The notes below the pieces were generated by a model. That model worked only from the letters and a program-made list of their open reading frames with translations, did not search any database and had not been told where the DNA came from. This document shows, one piece after another, positions 1-11,020 of a stretch of 64,000 nt of DNA. The stretch covers positions 124,001 through 188,000 of the forward strand of contig CAIUWA010000011.1 of NCBI GenBank assembly GCA_903902745.1, written 5' to 3'. Each line of letters starts with the position of its first letter. The first letter of the stretch is position 1. The position numbers and the translations under genes are program-made. Source of the stretch: an uncultured Opitutia bacterium (GTDB lineage: Bacteria > Verrucomicrobiota > Verrucomicrobiia > Opitutales > Opitutaceae).

Positions 1-133
1 TGCGCCTTGAGGTCGTCGGGAGTCACGGGGAGGAAAATCGAGTTAGCGGGAAATAAGAGTTGTTATGCGGCGGTGGCGGGCAAATAGAAAGGCCGCACTC
101 TTCACCTTCTCATTTAAGGCCGTTCTTCCGCAC

Positions 134-1333
134 ATGCAAAAATTTCTGCGCCTATTCCTGCTGTTGGGCTGCGCCGCCCAACTGACGCTGGCCGTCCAGG
201 GCGCGACCGACATCGGCGTGGTCAATGTCAACGCCGACAGCAAAACGATTCCCGTGCGCGTGACCGGCAACACGCCCGAGCTCAATGCGCTCGCCTACCA
301 GGCGTTCAAGGCCCACGGCCGCTACCGGCTGCCCGCGTCCGGGCCCTACACCTACGAGATCAATTTCACCGCCGTCGGCGCCACGCAGGTGCGGGTGGAT
401 GTCACCAAGGGCATGGCGGCCAGCGCGGTGTTTTCCGAGACGGTCAGCGGCGCGAGTGCGCGTAACGCCCTGCTGCGCGCGGCGGACCTGGCCGTGGAAA
501 AAACCAACGGGCTGGGCCTGAAGGGCTTTTTCACCGCGAAGCTGGCCTTCATCAGCGAGCGCACGGGAAAGCCCGAGGTCTACACATCCGATCTTTTCTG
601 CGGCGAGGTGAAGCAAATCACGCGCGACAACGCCTTCGCGCTCATGCCTCGCTGGTCGCCCGACGGGACGAAGATCATCTACACGAGTTATTTCAAATCC
701 GGCTTCCCCGACATCTACCTGATCGACCTGGCCGCCACGCACCGAGACACGTTTATGAGCGTCAAGGGCACCAATCTCGGGGCGCGTTACAGTCCCAATG
801 GTCGCCAGGTCGCGATGGTGCTGAGCGGCACGGGCACCTCGGAAATTTGGGTGAGTGATGCGCAGGGGCGCGGGCTGGTGCGCAAGACACATTCCGAATT
901 GGTAAAATCCTCGCCCTGCTTTTCCCCGGACGGCACGCGCCTCGTCTTTTCTTCCGAGCCGGGCCCGCAGCTCTATGTGATGCCGGTCAACGGCGGCGAC
1001 ATGCGGCGGGTGACGACGGGCCTCAGCAGCTTTTGCGCGGAGCCCGACTGGAGCCGGGCGGATCCCAACAAGATTGCGTACACCGCCAAGGTGAATGGCA
1101 GTTATCAGATCGCCGTGCTCGACCTCGCGAGCGGCAAGAACGAGCAGGTGTCGCATGCGGGTTTCGACGGTCAGGAACCTACCTGGCTGCCGGACGGACG
1201 GCATCTCGTCTACACGGCGCGTGACCGCCGCTCGAGTGTGCTGTGCATCCTCGACACCGAGACCGGAGTGAGCGCACCAATCAGCAAGGGTCTGGGGGCT
1301 AGCGCGCTGCAGGCCAGCGTGTGGGCGCCGTGA
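134..1333 (+). CDS. tolB: TolB-like periplasmic beta-propeller protein
   Basis: A 399-residue protein with a Sec signal peptide (residues 1 to about 24, ending AVQGA), an N-terminal alpha/beta domain and a six-bladed WD40-like (PD40) propeller. The blades show repeated SPDG or SPNG turns (RWSPDGTKI, RYSPNGRQ, CFSPDGTR, WLPDG). In the family, TolB works with Pal and TolA in the trans-envelope Tol-Pal system. An upstream in-frame ATG at 65 would add 23 residues before a good signal peptide, so the ATG at 134 is preferred. No pal or other tol gene follows in the window; any partners would lie upstream, outside it. Family call is confident; the exact role is inferred. Confidence 0.85.
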   Translation: MQKFLRLFLLLGCAAQLTLAVQGATDIGVVNVNADSKTIPVRVTGNTPELNALAYQAFKAHGRYRLPASGPYTYEINFTAVGATQVRVDVTKGMAASAVFSETVSGASARNALLRAADLAVEKTNGLGLKGFFTAKLAFISERTGKPEVYTSDLFCGEVKQITRDNAFALMPRWSPDGTKIIYTSYFKSGFPDIYLIDLAATHRDTFMSVKGTNLGARYSPNGRQVAMVLSGTGTSEIWVSDAQGRGLVRKTHSELVKSSPCFSPDGTRLVFSSEPGPQLYVMPVNGGDMRRVTTGLSSFCAEPDWSRADPNKIAYTAKVNGSYQIAVLDLASGKNEQVSHAGFDGQEPTWLPDGRHLVYTARDRRSSVLCILDTETGVSAPISKGLGASALQASVWAP

Positions 1334-1360
1334 GCGCTGGTGGATGACTTTCTTTCCGCC

Positions 1361-1475
1361 GGTAGGGCGCGGACTCCGCTCCGCGCCGGGCAAAAGGACA
1401 GAGTCACTTCGCAGCCAGCGGCTTCGAATCGGGTCAGGAGACATACCCGGCGCGGAGCGGAGTCCGCGCCCTACC
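1361..1475. repeat. Family A palindromic repeat
   Basis: Two near-perfect inverted arms of about 30 bp lie at 1361-1391 and 1446-1475. Each contains the shared core GGGCGCGGACTCCGCTCCGC in opposite orientation, and they enclose 54 bp. The element fills the gap between the convergent tolB and sod genes and could fold into a long hairpin in RNA. Confidence 0.8.
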
Positions 1476-1483
1476 GGAAAACA

Positions 1484-1511
1484 AAAAGCCGCACCCTTCG
1501 GTGCGGCTTTT
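1484..1511. terminator. Bidirectional intrinsic terminator between tolB and sod
   Basis: The stem AAAAGCCGCACC pairs with GGTGCGGCTTTT around a TTC-type loop. An A-run on one side and a T-run on the other mean it could stop both tolB (+) and sod (-) transcripts. Confidence 0.8.
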
Positions 1512-1534
1512 GTTTTGAGATTTCTCCCGCTGCC

Positions 1535-2167
<633 letters not shown>

Positions 2168-2455
2168 GGTCGTATGTGTTTATGGGTTGAAGGAAAGGAG
2201 GTTCAAGGATGCGCCCGGTGTCGCCGGCGTCAACTCCGGCGGCCAGAAAAGGCGTCAAGTCACAGAGCCCAATTGCGATGCAAGGTTCCGCTGCACCCTG
2301 AAATTGCCGGCGCGAAACACCGTATCTTGCCTGGAGGGCAACCGGAGGTTCGGTGGGGAAACCAGATTGCATTTTCATTCACGGCTGGGATGTTCGGCAA
2401 ACCCTCCCGCAGCCATTCCGAGTGGCGCGGTCTGCTTCTTACCCTCCTGCCCAAT

Positions 2456-3607
2456 ATGAATATGATGAAAGCGGCGTGTCTCGTTTTCCTCTCGTTCGCG
2501 GCCGGCGCCGCTTATGCCCAGGCCCCGGCCCTGGTTTCACCGGAAGTGCATCCGGATCGCACCGTCACGTTCCGCCTCTCTGCGCCCAAGGCCTCCGAAG
2601 TCACCTTCACGGCTGATTGGACCAGTGCGGTCCAGAAAATGGAAAAGTCCGCGGATGGAGTCTGGAGCCTGACGGTCGGTCCAATGGCGCCCAGCACCTA
2701 CATCTACTCGTTCACGATGGATGGCGTCGCGATCGCGGATCCGGTCAACCCGCGGATGAAGCTCCGGGCGCGCGGCTCGGCCAGCCTCGTGGAGGTCCCG
2801 GCTGAAACTCCTTCGCTGTCGGAAGCGCGGGATGTGCCCCATGGCGCGGTCGAACTCAACTGGCAGAAGTCCACGGTGCTCAACGGTGAGAACCGCGCGA
2901 TCTGGGTCTACACCCCGCCCGGTTACGGCCAGGAGCACGATCGCCGCTATCCCGTGCTCTATCTGCTCCACGGCTCGAACGACACGGCCGCCGGCTGGAC
3001 CACGGTGGGCAACGCCAACTTCATCCTCGATAACCTCCTCGCCGGAAAGCAGGCGGTGCCGATGATCATCGTCATGCCGTTCGGCCACGCCCTGCCGTTC
3101 GGCGCTCGCGGCGACGGGGGTGGTCCACGCGGAGGTGCGGCTCAGCCGGCGGCCGCTGTGCGCAACAACACCACGGTGTTCGAGGAATATTTGTTCAAGG
3201 ATGTGATCCCGCTGGTGGAATCAAAGTACCGCGTCGCCCCCGGTCGCGAGCAGCGGGCCCTGGCGGGCATGTCGATGGGCGCGGAGCAGTCGCTCCATTT
3301 GTTCTTCCACCATCTCGACCAGTTCAGCGCGATCGGCGCGTTCTGCCCCTCGGGCTATCGCGCGCTCGAGACGGACTTTCCTGCCCTGCTCGCCGACCCG
3401 AGGGGGACGAATGCCAAGATCTCCGTGTTCTGGCTGGGCTGTGGCCGGCAGGATCCCAGCCATTTCCCGGGCTCCCAGCGGATCGACGAAATCCTGACCG
3501 CGCACAAGATCGACCACATCTGGCACCCGACCGAAGGCGTCCACAACTACGCGCTCTGGCGGGACTACCTGATCGATTTTGCGCCCCGGCTCTTCCACTC
3601 AAAGTAG
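2456..3607 (+). CDS. Secreted enterochelin-esterase-like carbohydrate esterase
   Basis: A 383-residue exported protein with a Sec signal (residues 1 to about 22, ending AYAQA), an N-terminal early-Ig or CBM48-like domain (about 25-105: VTFRLSAPKASEVTF) and an esterase-D-type alpha/beta hydrolase domain. The nucleophile elbow is GMSMGAEQS and the probable catalytic His is in GVHNYALW. Relatives are often feruloyl or acetyl xylan esterases attached to plant-polysaccharide use. A Gly/Arg/Ala-rich stretch (GARGDGGGPRGGAAQPAA, near 3105-3155) interrupts the hydrolase fold, an oddity shared with other enzymes here. The much longer upstream open frame (from 1340) crosses the terminator and the antisense sod gene, so it is not used. 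Substrate unknown. Confidence 0.85.
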   Translation: MNMMKAACLVFLSFAAGAAYAQAPALVSPEVHPDRTVTFRLSAPKASEVTFTADWTSAVQKMEKSADGVWSLTVGPMAPSTYIYSFTMDGVAIADPVNPRMKLRARGSASLVEVPAETPSLSEARDVPHGAVELNWQKSTVLNGENRAIWVYTPPGYGQEHDRRYPVLYLLHGSNDTAAGWTTVGNANFILDNLLAGKQAVPMIIVMPFGHALPFGARGDGGGPRGGAAQPAAAVRNNTTVFEEYLFKDVIPLVESKYRVAPGREQRALAGMSMGAEQSLHLFFHHLDQFSAIGAFCPSGYRALETDFPALLADPRGTNAKISVFWLGCGRQDPSHFPGSQRIDEILTAHKIDHIWHPTEGVHNYALWRDYLIDFAPRLFHSK

Positions 3608-3640
3608 TGGTCGCGCGGGGATCCTAGCCAATCCCAATCT

Positions 3641-3735
3641 TGGTTTCACGCCGAGGCGCAGAGGGCGCGGAGATCGGAAATAGGATTATTGATCGGATAA
3701 ACCCTCTGCGGTCTCAGCGCCTCGGCTTGAAACAG
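3641..3735. repeat. Family E palindromic repeat
   Basis: Left arm GGTTTCACGCCGAGGCGCAG and right arm (CTGCGGTCTCAGCGCCTCGG, then CTTGAAAC) form an imperfect inverted repeat with about 35 bp between them. The same theme (cgcagaggcgc ... gcgcctctgcg) recurs at 12413, 19622 and 54700 and inside purL. Confidence 0.7.
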
Positions 3736-3774
3736 ATCGGGCCCCGAAATCCGGGGCCGCGATTTCCCCTTGAC

Positions 3775-3813
3775 GTTCTACAGGAGAGGCGGTTTTCCTT
3801 CCTCCTGTAGAAC
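3775..3813. promoter_or_regulatory. Inverted-repeat candidate operator upstream of padR
   Basis: Perfect 12-bp arms GTTCTACAGGAG (3775-3786) and CTCCTGTAGAAC (3802-3813) are separated by 15 bp, just downstream of a TTGACG at 3770 that could be a -35 box. The strong Shine-Dalgarno AGGAGG (3818-3823) and the padR ATG (3832) follow. PadR proteins usually control their own operon, so autoregulation is the simplest reading. A leader hairpin is the alternative. Confidence 0.5.
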
Positions 3814-3831
3814 ATCTAGGAGGAAAAAATT

Positions 3832-4164
3832 ATGGCCAAGGAAAAACCTGATTTGCTGCAAGGCACGCTGGACATGCTGATCCTGAAGGCGCTCCAGCTC
3901 GAACCGATGCACGGCTTCGGCATCTCCGTCCGCATTCGCCAAATGTCCGATGAGGTGCTCCTCGTCGAGCAGGGCTCGCTCTATCCGGCGCTGTACCGCC
4001 TGGAGGAGCAGGGCTGGATCAAGGCGGAGTGGGGTGTCTCCGAGAACAACCGCAAGGCGCGCTTCTACGAGCTCACCGCCGCCGGCCGGAAGCAGCTCAA
4101 TGCCGAGACGGAAAACTGGGCGCGCATGTCCGCCGCGATCAATCTGATCCTGAAGAACGCCTGA
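3832..4164 (+). CDS. PadR-family transcriptional regulator
   Basis: A 110-residue winged-helix regulator of the short PadR type. It has the family opening ([15 protein letters not shown]), the recognition region ([18 protein letters not shown]) and the wing ([16 protein letters not shown]). The family consists of dimeric repressors that often sense toxic small molecules. In Acidobacteria and Verrucomicrobia this subtype commonly precedes ADOP ABC permeases, as here. Translation starts from a strong AGGAGG 9 bp upstream. It probably controls the genes up to 10199 through the inverted repeat upstream; this is an inference. Confidence 0.92.
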   Translation: MAKEKPDLLQGTLDMLILKALQLEPMHGFGISVRIRQMSDEVLLVEQGSLYPALYRLEEQGWIKAEWGVSENNRKARFYELTAAGRKQLNAETENWARMSAAINLILKNA

Positions 4165-4193
4165 GGGCAGGGCGCGTTGCCCATCCTTCTCCC

Positions 4194-4958
4194 ATGAAGC
4201 ACCCGCCCTTTCTTTTCCTGCTCGGTCTCCTCGCAGCTGGCGCTGCCCGCGCCGAAACGTTCAAGGCCGCGTTCGACGAGACTCATCCCTTCGACCCGCA
4301 CGGGGAAATCCGGCTGTCGAACGTGAACGGTTCGGTCTCCATCCGCACCTGGGATCACGCCGAAGTCCGCATTGAGGGCGAGAAGCGTGCGTCCAATGCG
4401 GACGATCTGGCCGCGCTGACGGTGTCGATCGACGCGTCCGCCGACACACTCGTGGTAAAAACGAAATTTCTCCGGTCCCGTGCCAGCTGGTTTGGCTGGC
4501 TCTTCGGAAGGTGGGGAAACGAGGAAGTGCATTTCACGCTCACGGTTCCAGCCGGCGTCCGCCTCAACGGGATCGACACCGTCAATGCCCGGATCGCGAT
4601 CGACGGGATTCGCGGCGCGGTCAAGGCCAGCACGGTCAACGGCGAAATCCGCGCCACCGGACTGGGAGACGACGTCTCGCTCAGCACGGTCAATGGACCG
4701 GTCCGTGCCGAGTTTGCCGCGCTGGGCGCCCAAGGGCGGCTGAAATTCCGGACGGTCAACGGCGCCGTCACCGTCACGTTGCCGAAGACGACGGGGGCCA
4801 CGGTCGCCGCCTCCACCGTCAACGGCGGGATTTCCTGTGATTTCCCTTTGCAGGGGACTAGGGCCGGCGGCCACCACCTGAACGGCACGATTGGCGACGG
4901 CACCGCCTCGCTCACGGCCAGCACGGTGAACGGCGGCATCCACCTGAAATCACTCTAA
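4194..4958 (+). CDS. DUF4097-type secreted beta-repeat protein
   Basis: A 254-residue protein with a Sec signal peptide (1 to about 19, ending AARAE). The rest is a repetitive beta-strand protein of the DUF4097 or putative-adhesin type. The phrase STVNG or TVNG recurs (LSNVNGSV, ASTVNGEI, LSTVNGPV, FRTVNGAV, ASTVNGGI twice), which suggests a stacked beta-solenoid or sandwich. These proteins often accompany PadR and ABC-permease genes and may sit in the envelope; the biochemical role is unknown. It starts 30 bp after padR and is probably cotranscribed. The longer frame from 4029 overlaps padR and is rejected. Confidence 0.8.
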   Translation: MKHPPFLFLLGLLAAGAARAETFKAAFDETHPFDPHGEIRLSNVNGSVSIRTWDHAEVRIEGEKRASNADDLAALTVSIDASADTLVVKTKFLRSRASWFGWLFGRWGNEEVHFTLTVPAGVRLNGIDTVNARIAIDGIRGAVKASTVNGEIRATGLGDDVSLSTVNGPVRAEFAALGAQGRLKFRTVNGAVTVTLPKTTGATVAASTVNGGISCDFPLQGTRAGGHHLNGTIGDGTASLTASTVNGGIHLKSL

Positions 4959-4981
4959 GGGGCGCGCGGCTTTTCCCGGAA

Positions 4982-5056
4982 GTAACGAAGAAAACGAAGG
5001 ACGGAACAACCGACATAATTCCGCCTCCTTTGGCTTCTTCGTTTCCCCTGTTGCGT
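4982..5056. repeat. Family E-like inverted repeat
   Basis: Left arm TAACGAAGAAAACGAAGG and right arm (CTTTGGCTTCTTCGTTTCC) lie in the 121-bp gap between the DUF4097 gene and the permease. It matches the style of other intergenic palindromes here but has diverged. Confidence 0.5.
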
Positions 5057-5079
5057 TTTGCTCAAACCAATTCCGGCCG

Positions 5080-7830
5080 ATGAAATTTTCCTCCCGATTG
5101 TTTTCACTCTTCCGACAGGGGAAACTCGACGCTGACATGGCCGAGGAGATGCGCGCCCACCTTGAGTTGCAGACGCAGGCGAACCTCGCGGCGGGCATGG
5201 CGCCCGCTGAGGCGCGCTACGCGGCGCAGAGGCAGTTCGGCGGGGCGGACCAGATCAAGGAAACCGCCCGCGACCAGCGCGGACTGCGCTGGCTGGCCGA
5301 TTTTCTGCAGGACGTAAATTATGGCCTGCGCCAGTTGCGGCGCAGTCCCGGATTCACGGCGATTGCCGTGCTCACGCTGGCGCTGGGGATTGGCGCGAAT
5401 TCGACGATCATGTCGTTCATCAACGACCTCATCGTTCGCCCGCTGTTGCGCGACCGGCAGACGAGTCTTGTCGCACTCCACACCGCGCAGCTCGGCCCGC
5501 AGCGGACCTACCGTCCCTTCAATTATGCGGAGTTCACGCACTTGCGGGCCGCCCCCGGAATCTTTTCCGACCTCGCCGCGATGCAGTTCAATTCCAGTGC
5601 GGTGGGTCGCGAGGAGGATGTGCAGCGGCGGCTGTTGTGCCTGGTTTCCCAGAATTATTTTTCGCTGCTCGGGGTCGCGCCGCTCCGCGGCCGCTTCTTC
5701 ACCGGGGAGGAAACGCGGCCGAACGCCGGCCTGCGGGTCCTCGTGGCCAGCTACCCTTGCTGGCAGCGCATGGGCGGTCGCGACGATTTCGTGGGCAGCG
5801 AGATGCAGATCAATGGGCTCAATTTCACCGTGATCGGTGTCGCGCCGGAGGGCTTCGGCGGATTGCAGTGGTCGGTTGGGCCGTATGCCTGGCTGCCGCT
5901 CGGGATGTCATCGCTCGCCGGCGGCTGGGGCCGGTCGGAGGTCAACGATCTGCTCGATGCGCGCAGCTATCGGCTCGAACTGTTCGGCCGCCTCCGTCCG
6001 GGCCTGACGCTCGCGGCGGCCAACGGCCTGCTCGGTCCGGTGAGCGCGCGGTTGAACCGGGAGAGCGGTGCCACCGGCAACCAGGCCCGCGAACTCAGCG
6101 TGACCGCACCCTCGCGGTTCAACCTGAGCCTGGTGGCCCCGTTGGACGAAAGCGGGATCAAGATCTACGCGGCCGCCGCGCTCGGGATGACGGTCATCGT
6201 CCTGCTCGTGGCGTGCCTGAACGTGGCCAACATGGTGTTCAGTCGCGGAGTTTCCCGACGGAAGGAAATTGCGATCCGCCTGAGCCTCGGCGCGTCGCGG
6301 GCGCGCGTGATCCGGCAGTTGCTCGTCGAAGGCCTCCTGCTCGCGCTGGCGGGCGGCGGGCTCGGCCTGCTGCTCAATCGCTGGGGCAATGCGTGGATCT
6401 TGCAGACGGCCAGCCAGACGGCGGGAGACCTGGTGATGCACCTGCGCACCACGTTCGACTGGCCGCTGCTGGCCGGAACCTTTGCCTTCTGCCTGCTGGC
6501 CGTGCTCGTTTTCGGTCTTGCGCCGGCCCTGCGGGCGACGCGGTTGAACCTGGTCGAGGACCTCAAGCGGCAGGGTGGCGAGCCGGCGGGCTCCGGTCGC
6601 TGGGCCCGTTTCTTCTCCCCGAGCCATTGCGTGGTCATGGCGCAAATCTCGCTGTCGCTCATGTTGCTTTTCACCACCGCCCTTTTGTGGCGCGCCGTTT
6701 CCGGGATGGAACGCGACCGTGGTTTCACGACCGAGGGCCAGCTGGTCGCCCATCTCGACTACAATCTCGCCGGGATCCGGCAGGCACAAATTCTCCCGCG
6801 CCAGCGCGCCGTGCTGGAGCGCATCGGCCGCCTGCCCGGGGTGGAGCGCGCGGCGCTGGCCTCGGCGGTGCCGTTTAATTTCGAGGCGAACTGGTGGACG
6901 GCGTTTCCGATCGGGCCCGGGGGCGCGGGTGACGTGCAAAGTGACGCCGGCCACAACGCCGCGCACACGGTCGTCAGCCCGGGTTATTTTGCCACGCTCG
7001 GCATTCCGCTGCTGCGCGGCCGCGATTTCACCGCGACCGAAGGGCTGGAAGGCACGGGTCCGCGCGTGGCGATCATCGACGACACGTTTGGCCGCATCCT
7101 TTTCGGCGATCAGGATCCGGTCGGGCGGCACTTCGTGCTCAACCAATCCGACGCCGATGGCCGGCACGTCGATCGCGAGATCGAAATCATCGGCCTCGTG
7201 CGCAGTCCGCAGGAGGACGCTTTTCAGTCCGGTGCCGCCGTTCCCCGCATTTATCGGCCGCTCGCCCAGGCGGGAATCAGCAACACCCACGTGCACGTGA
7301 AACTGGCGCCATCCGCCTCGATGCCGGCCATGATGGACACGCTGCGTCGCGAATTGCGCGCCCTGGATCCCCAGACGCCCGTCTTTGGCTGCGCCCCCCT
7401 GGCCGCGCTCATCGAGGGCAATCTGAATGTCTGGAGCGCGCATTTCCTCGTGATTACCTTCAGCGTGTTCGGCCTCATGGCGGTGGCGCTGGCGGTCGTG
7501 GGGATTTATGGGGTCAAGTCGTACCTCGTCGCGCGCCGGACGCATGAGATCGGCATCCGCATCGCGATCGGCGCGCGTCCGGTGGACGTCCTGGCCTTGA
7601 TCCTGAAGCAGGGTGCGTTGCAAACGGTGCTGGGCGTCGCCTTCGGCCTCGGCCTCGCGCTCCTGGCGGGGCTGTTTCTTTCCAAGCTGCTCTATCGGGT
7701 CAGCCCAGCGGATCCGATCGCGCTCCTGGTCGCGGGGGTGGTGCTGGCGCTGGTCTCGCTGCTCGCGTGCCTCGTGCCCGCCCTGCGGGCGACGCGGATC
7801 AATCCCTCCGAGGCGCTCCGGATCGAATGA
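5080..7830 (+). CDS. ADOP-family ABC transporter permease (MacB/FtsX-like)
   Basis: A 916-residue permease of the acidobacterial duplicated orphan permease (ADOP) type. The N-terminal leader (MAEEMRAHLE to AQRQFGGADQIKE, about 18-60) precedes the first MacB-like unit: a membrane segment at about 90-110 (AIAVLTLALGIGANSTI), a periplasmic domain and an FtsX membrane region near 360-490. A second periplasmic domain and FtsX unit follow near 520-910, ending ATRINPSEALRIE. The permease needs a separate MacB-type ATPase; the only one nearby is the truncated chimera at 8772. Transported substrate is unknown; relatives export peptides or antibiotics or act as mechanotransmission proteins. The stop overlaps the next start (ATGA). 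Confidence 0.92.
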   Translation: MKFSSRLFSLFRQGKLDADMAEEMRAHLELQTQANLAAGMAPAEARYAAQRQFGGADQIKETARDQRGLRWLADFLQDVNYGLRQLRRSPGFTAIAVLTLALGIGANSTIMSFINDLIVRPLLRDRQTSLVALHTAQLGPQRTYRPFNYAEFTHLRAAPGIFSDLAAMQFNSSAVGREEDVQRRLLCLVSQNYFSLLGVAPLRGRFFTGEETRPNAGLRVLVASYPCWQRMGGRDDFVGSEMQINGLNFTVIGVAPEGFGGLQWSVGPYAWLPLGMSSLAGGWGRSEVNDLLDARSYRLELFGRLRPGLTLAAANGLLGPVSARLNRESGATGNQARELSVTAPSRFNLSLVAPLDESGIKIYAAAALGMTVIVLLVACLNVANMVFSRGVSRRKEIAIRLSLGASRARVIRQLLVEGLLLALAGGGLGLLLNRWGNAWILQTASQTAGDLVMHLRTTFDWPLLAGTFAFCLLAVLVFGLAPALRATRLNLVEDLKRQGGEPAGSGRWARFFSPSHCVVMAQISLSLMLLFTTALLWRAVSGMERDRGFTTEGQLVAHLDYNLAGIRQAQILPRQRAVLERIGRLPGVERAALASAVPFNFEANWWTAFPIGPGGAGDVQSDAGHNAAHTVVSPGYFATLGIPLLRGRDFTATEGLEGTGPRVAIIDDTFGRILFGDQDPVGRHFVLNQSDADGRHVDREIEIIGLVRSPQEDAFQSGAAVPRIYRPLAQAGISNTHVHVKLAPSASMPAMMDTLRRELRALDPQTPVFGCAPLAALIEGNLNVWSAHFLVITFSVFGLMAVALAVVGIYGVKSYLVARRTHEIGIRIAIGARPVDVLALILKQGALQTVLGVAFGLGLALLAGLFLSKLLYRVSPADPIALLVAGVVLALVSLLACLVPALRATRINPSEALRIE

Positions 7831-8756
7831 TCCCCGGCATGCACTTGCGAAATTTATTTCTCGTCCTGGCCTTCAGTGCCGGCGCCAGCGCGGCGGACTT
7901 GGCCCGCGAGGCGACGAACGACGCGTCGCTGCCAGCCGAGCTGAGGGCGGCCGGCATGCTGGTGCAATCGCACGAGGTGGCGGAAGCCCGCAGGGCGTTC
8001 GAGCGAATTCTCGTCCGCGCGCCGGCGAACGCCGAGGCCAATACCATGCTCGCGCTGCTGGCCTGTGACGCCGGGGAGTGGGAAAAGGCGCTGCGTTACG
8101 CCGGGCAAGCCGTGGCGACGGCACCGGAGAATGCGTCCTGCCAATATGCGTGGGCGGCGGCAAACGGCCTGGCGGCGCTGAAGGCTGGCCTGTTCTCCAA
8201 ACTGGGCTACGCCAAGAAATGCCTCGCCGGCTATCAACGCGCGGCCGCCCTGGAACCGCGCACGCTGCAATATCACTGGGCGCTCCTCAATTACTACCAG
8301 CAGGCGCCAAGCCTCGCCGGTGGCTCCAAGGAACTCGCCTATGCGCAGGCGGCGGAGATCAGGCAGCTTAACGCCGAGCAGGGCCGCCAGGCCTTCACGC
8401 AGCTTTATGTGGGCGAGAAAAAATACGCCGAGGCCTTTCATTCCTACGACGAGATCCTGCGCTCGACGCCCGACGACTACGTGGCGCTGTATCAATTGGG
8501 CCGGATTGCGATTCTCAGCGGCCAGCGGCTCGACGACGGCTTGGCGGCGTTCCAGCGCTGCCTGCAGCAGACGCCGCCCGAGGGGGTCGACGCGCCTTCG
8601 CATGCGAACGTCCACTGGCGCATCGGCAGCCTGTGGGAATTGAAGCAAAAGCCCGAGGCCGCGCGCGCGGCCTATCTCGCCGCCTTGCAGGCGCAGCCGG
8701 ATTTTTCCCGCGCCCAGCAGGCGCTGCAAAAACTCGGACCGCCCAAAAAAGCATAA
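7827..8756 (+). CDS. Secreted TPR protein
   Basis: A 309-residue protein. The ATG at 7827 overlaps the permease stop codon (ATGA), which suggests translational coupling; an ATG at 7839 would give the same signal peptide. A Sec signal (LFLVLAFSAGASA) is followed by helix-turn-helix repeats of the TPR kind (VAEARRAFERILVRAPANAEA, WEKALRYAGQAVATAPENA, YAEAFHSYDEILRSTPDDYVA, AARAAYLAALQAQPDF). TPRs mediate protein contacts, so this may be a periplasmic accessory of the ADOP system. No catalytic motif seen. Confidence 0.82.
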   Translation: MIPGMHLRNLFLVLAFSAGASAADLAREATNDASLPAELRAAGMLVQSHEVAEARRAFERILVRAPANAEANTMLALLACDAGEWEKALRYAGQAVATAPENASCQYAWAAANGLAALKAGLFSKLGYAKKCLAGYQRAAALEPRTLQYHWALLNYYQQAPSLAGGSKELAYAQAAEIRQLNAEQGRQAFTQLYVGEKKYAEAFHSYDEILRSTPDDYVALYQLGRIAILSGQRLDDGLAAFQRCLQQTPPEGVDAPSHANVHWRIGSLWELKQKPEAARAAYLAALQAQPDFSRAQQALQKLGPPKKA

Positions 8757-8771
8757 GCCCCCCGGCCGCTC

Positions 8772-10195
<1,424 letters not shown>

Positions 10196-10199
<4 letters not shown>

Positions 10200-10274
10200 G
10201 GCGAACCCTCCGGGTGAGCCGTTCGATAAGCTCACGGTCCAAGACCGCGGCTCGGCGGGGACGCCTCGCCCTAC
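10196..10274. repeat. Family D palindromic repeat, copy 1
   Basis: It begins GTAGGGCGAA and ends TCGCCCTAC, with the internal segment GAGCCGTTCGATAAGCTCAC and an inverted CCGCGG-containing part. It matches copy 2 at 52581-52691. It fills the whole gap between the chimera stop (10199) and the tadA stop (10276), and its TAG is the chimera's stop codon. Confidence 0.85.
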
Positions 10275-10275
10275 C

Positions 10276-10785
10276 TCATTCCTCCGCCCGCTTCAGCCGG
10301 AAAAACGCCTGCAGCAATTCGCGACATTCAGCCTCCAGGACGCCGCCGGCGGTGAGCTCGAGGTGGTGGTTCACGCGCGGGAGATCGTTGAGATTGGTCG
10401 CGCCGCCGAGGCAGCCCATCTTGGGATCGGGGACGGCGTAGCACACGCGCTTCACCCGCGACATGAGCATTGCGCCGGAGCACATGGGACAGGGCTCCTT
10501 CGTCACGTAGACCTTGGCGCCTTCCAGTCGCCAGTCACCGAGCTTCGCGGCGGCCTGCGTCAGCGCGAGAATCTCGGCATGGGCGGTGGGATCGTGCGAG
10601 CCCTCGACCGTGTTGTGCGCCGAGGCAACGATTTCGCCGCCGATCTCGATGACCGCGCCGATGGGCACCTCGTCCTGCCGCCAAGCGTCGATGGCTTGGT
10701 TGTAGGCTAGGCTCATGAAAAACGCATCATCGCGGACGAGCTGCGAGGGGAAGCGTTTTTCAAACGGGCAATCGGACGGGTTCAT
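10276..10785 (-). CDS. tadA: tRNA-adenosine deaminase TadA-like / CDA-fold deaminase
   Basis: A 169-residue zinc-dependent deaminase. Zinc and proton-shuttle motifs are visible: HAE (PTAHAEILAL) and PCPMCSGAML, with the substrate-side sequence AHNTVEGSHDPTAH. TadA converts adenosine-34 of tRNA-Arg to inosine and is essential in most bacteria. The start at 10785 (MNPSDCPFEK) is chosen because the longer frame to 10851 translates a run of the intergenic AACTCCCAATT repeat. A later Met (MSLAYNQAID) is also possible. Guanine deaminase-like paralogs cannot be excluded. Confidence 0.88.
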   Translation of the reverse strand: MNPSDCPFEKRFPSQLVRDDAFFMSLAYNQAIDAWRQDEVPIGAVIEIGGEIVASAHNTVEGSHDPTAHAEILALTQAAAKLGDWRLEGAKVYVTKEPCPMCSGAMLMSRVKRVCYAVPDPKMGCLGGATNLNDLPRVNHHLELTAGGVLEAECRELLQAFFRLKRAEE

Positions 10786-10794
10786 GCAGCTAGC

Positions 10795-10851
10795 ATTACC
10801 AACTCCCAATTCCCAATTACAAACTCCCAATTCCCCATGCCCAACTCCCAA
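10795..10851. repeat. Family F repeat (AACTCCCAATT type), copy 1
   Basis: A direct run of the 9-11 bp unit aactcccaatt or ttacaaactcccaatt lies directly upstream of tadA. The same unit recurs in both orientations at 11306-11406. Confidence 0.75.
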
Positions 10852-11020
10852 TCGCGTGGCGGCGTCGCCGAGCTACCGACTCTCTCCGATCCCTTAAATC
10901 ACCCTCGCTGAGCTAAATCCTTGCCTCGACCGCGCCTTTCCGCCTTATGAAGGGCTTTTATTCTCCCTCACGAGCAACGACCTATGATTTCCTCCACGAC
11001 TGCCAACTCCCGCGTTTACC

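Noticed and set aside
2168-2455. Riboswitch or small RNA upstream of the esterase
   Set aside because: No recognisable conserved fold; only unremarkable sequence was seen in these 288 bp.
10786-10851. N-terminal extension of tadA
   Set aside because: It is a translation of the AACTCCCAATT repeat, not protein-like.
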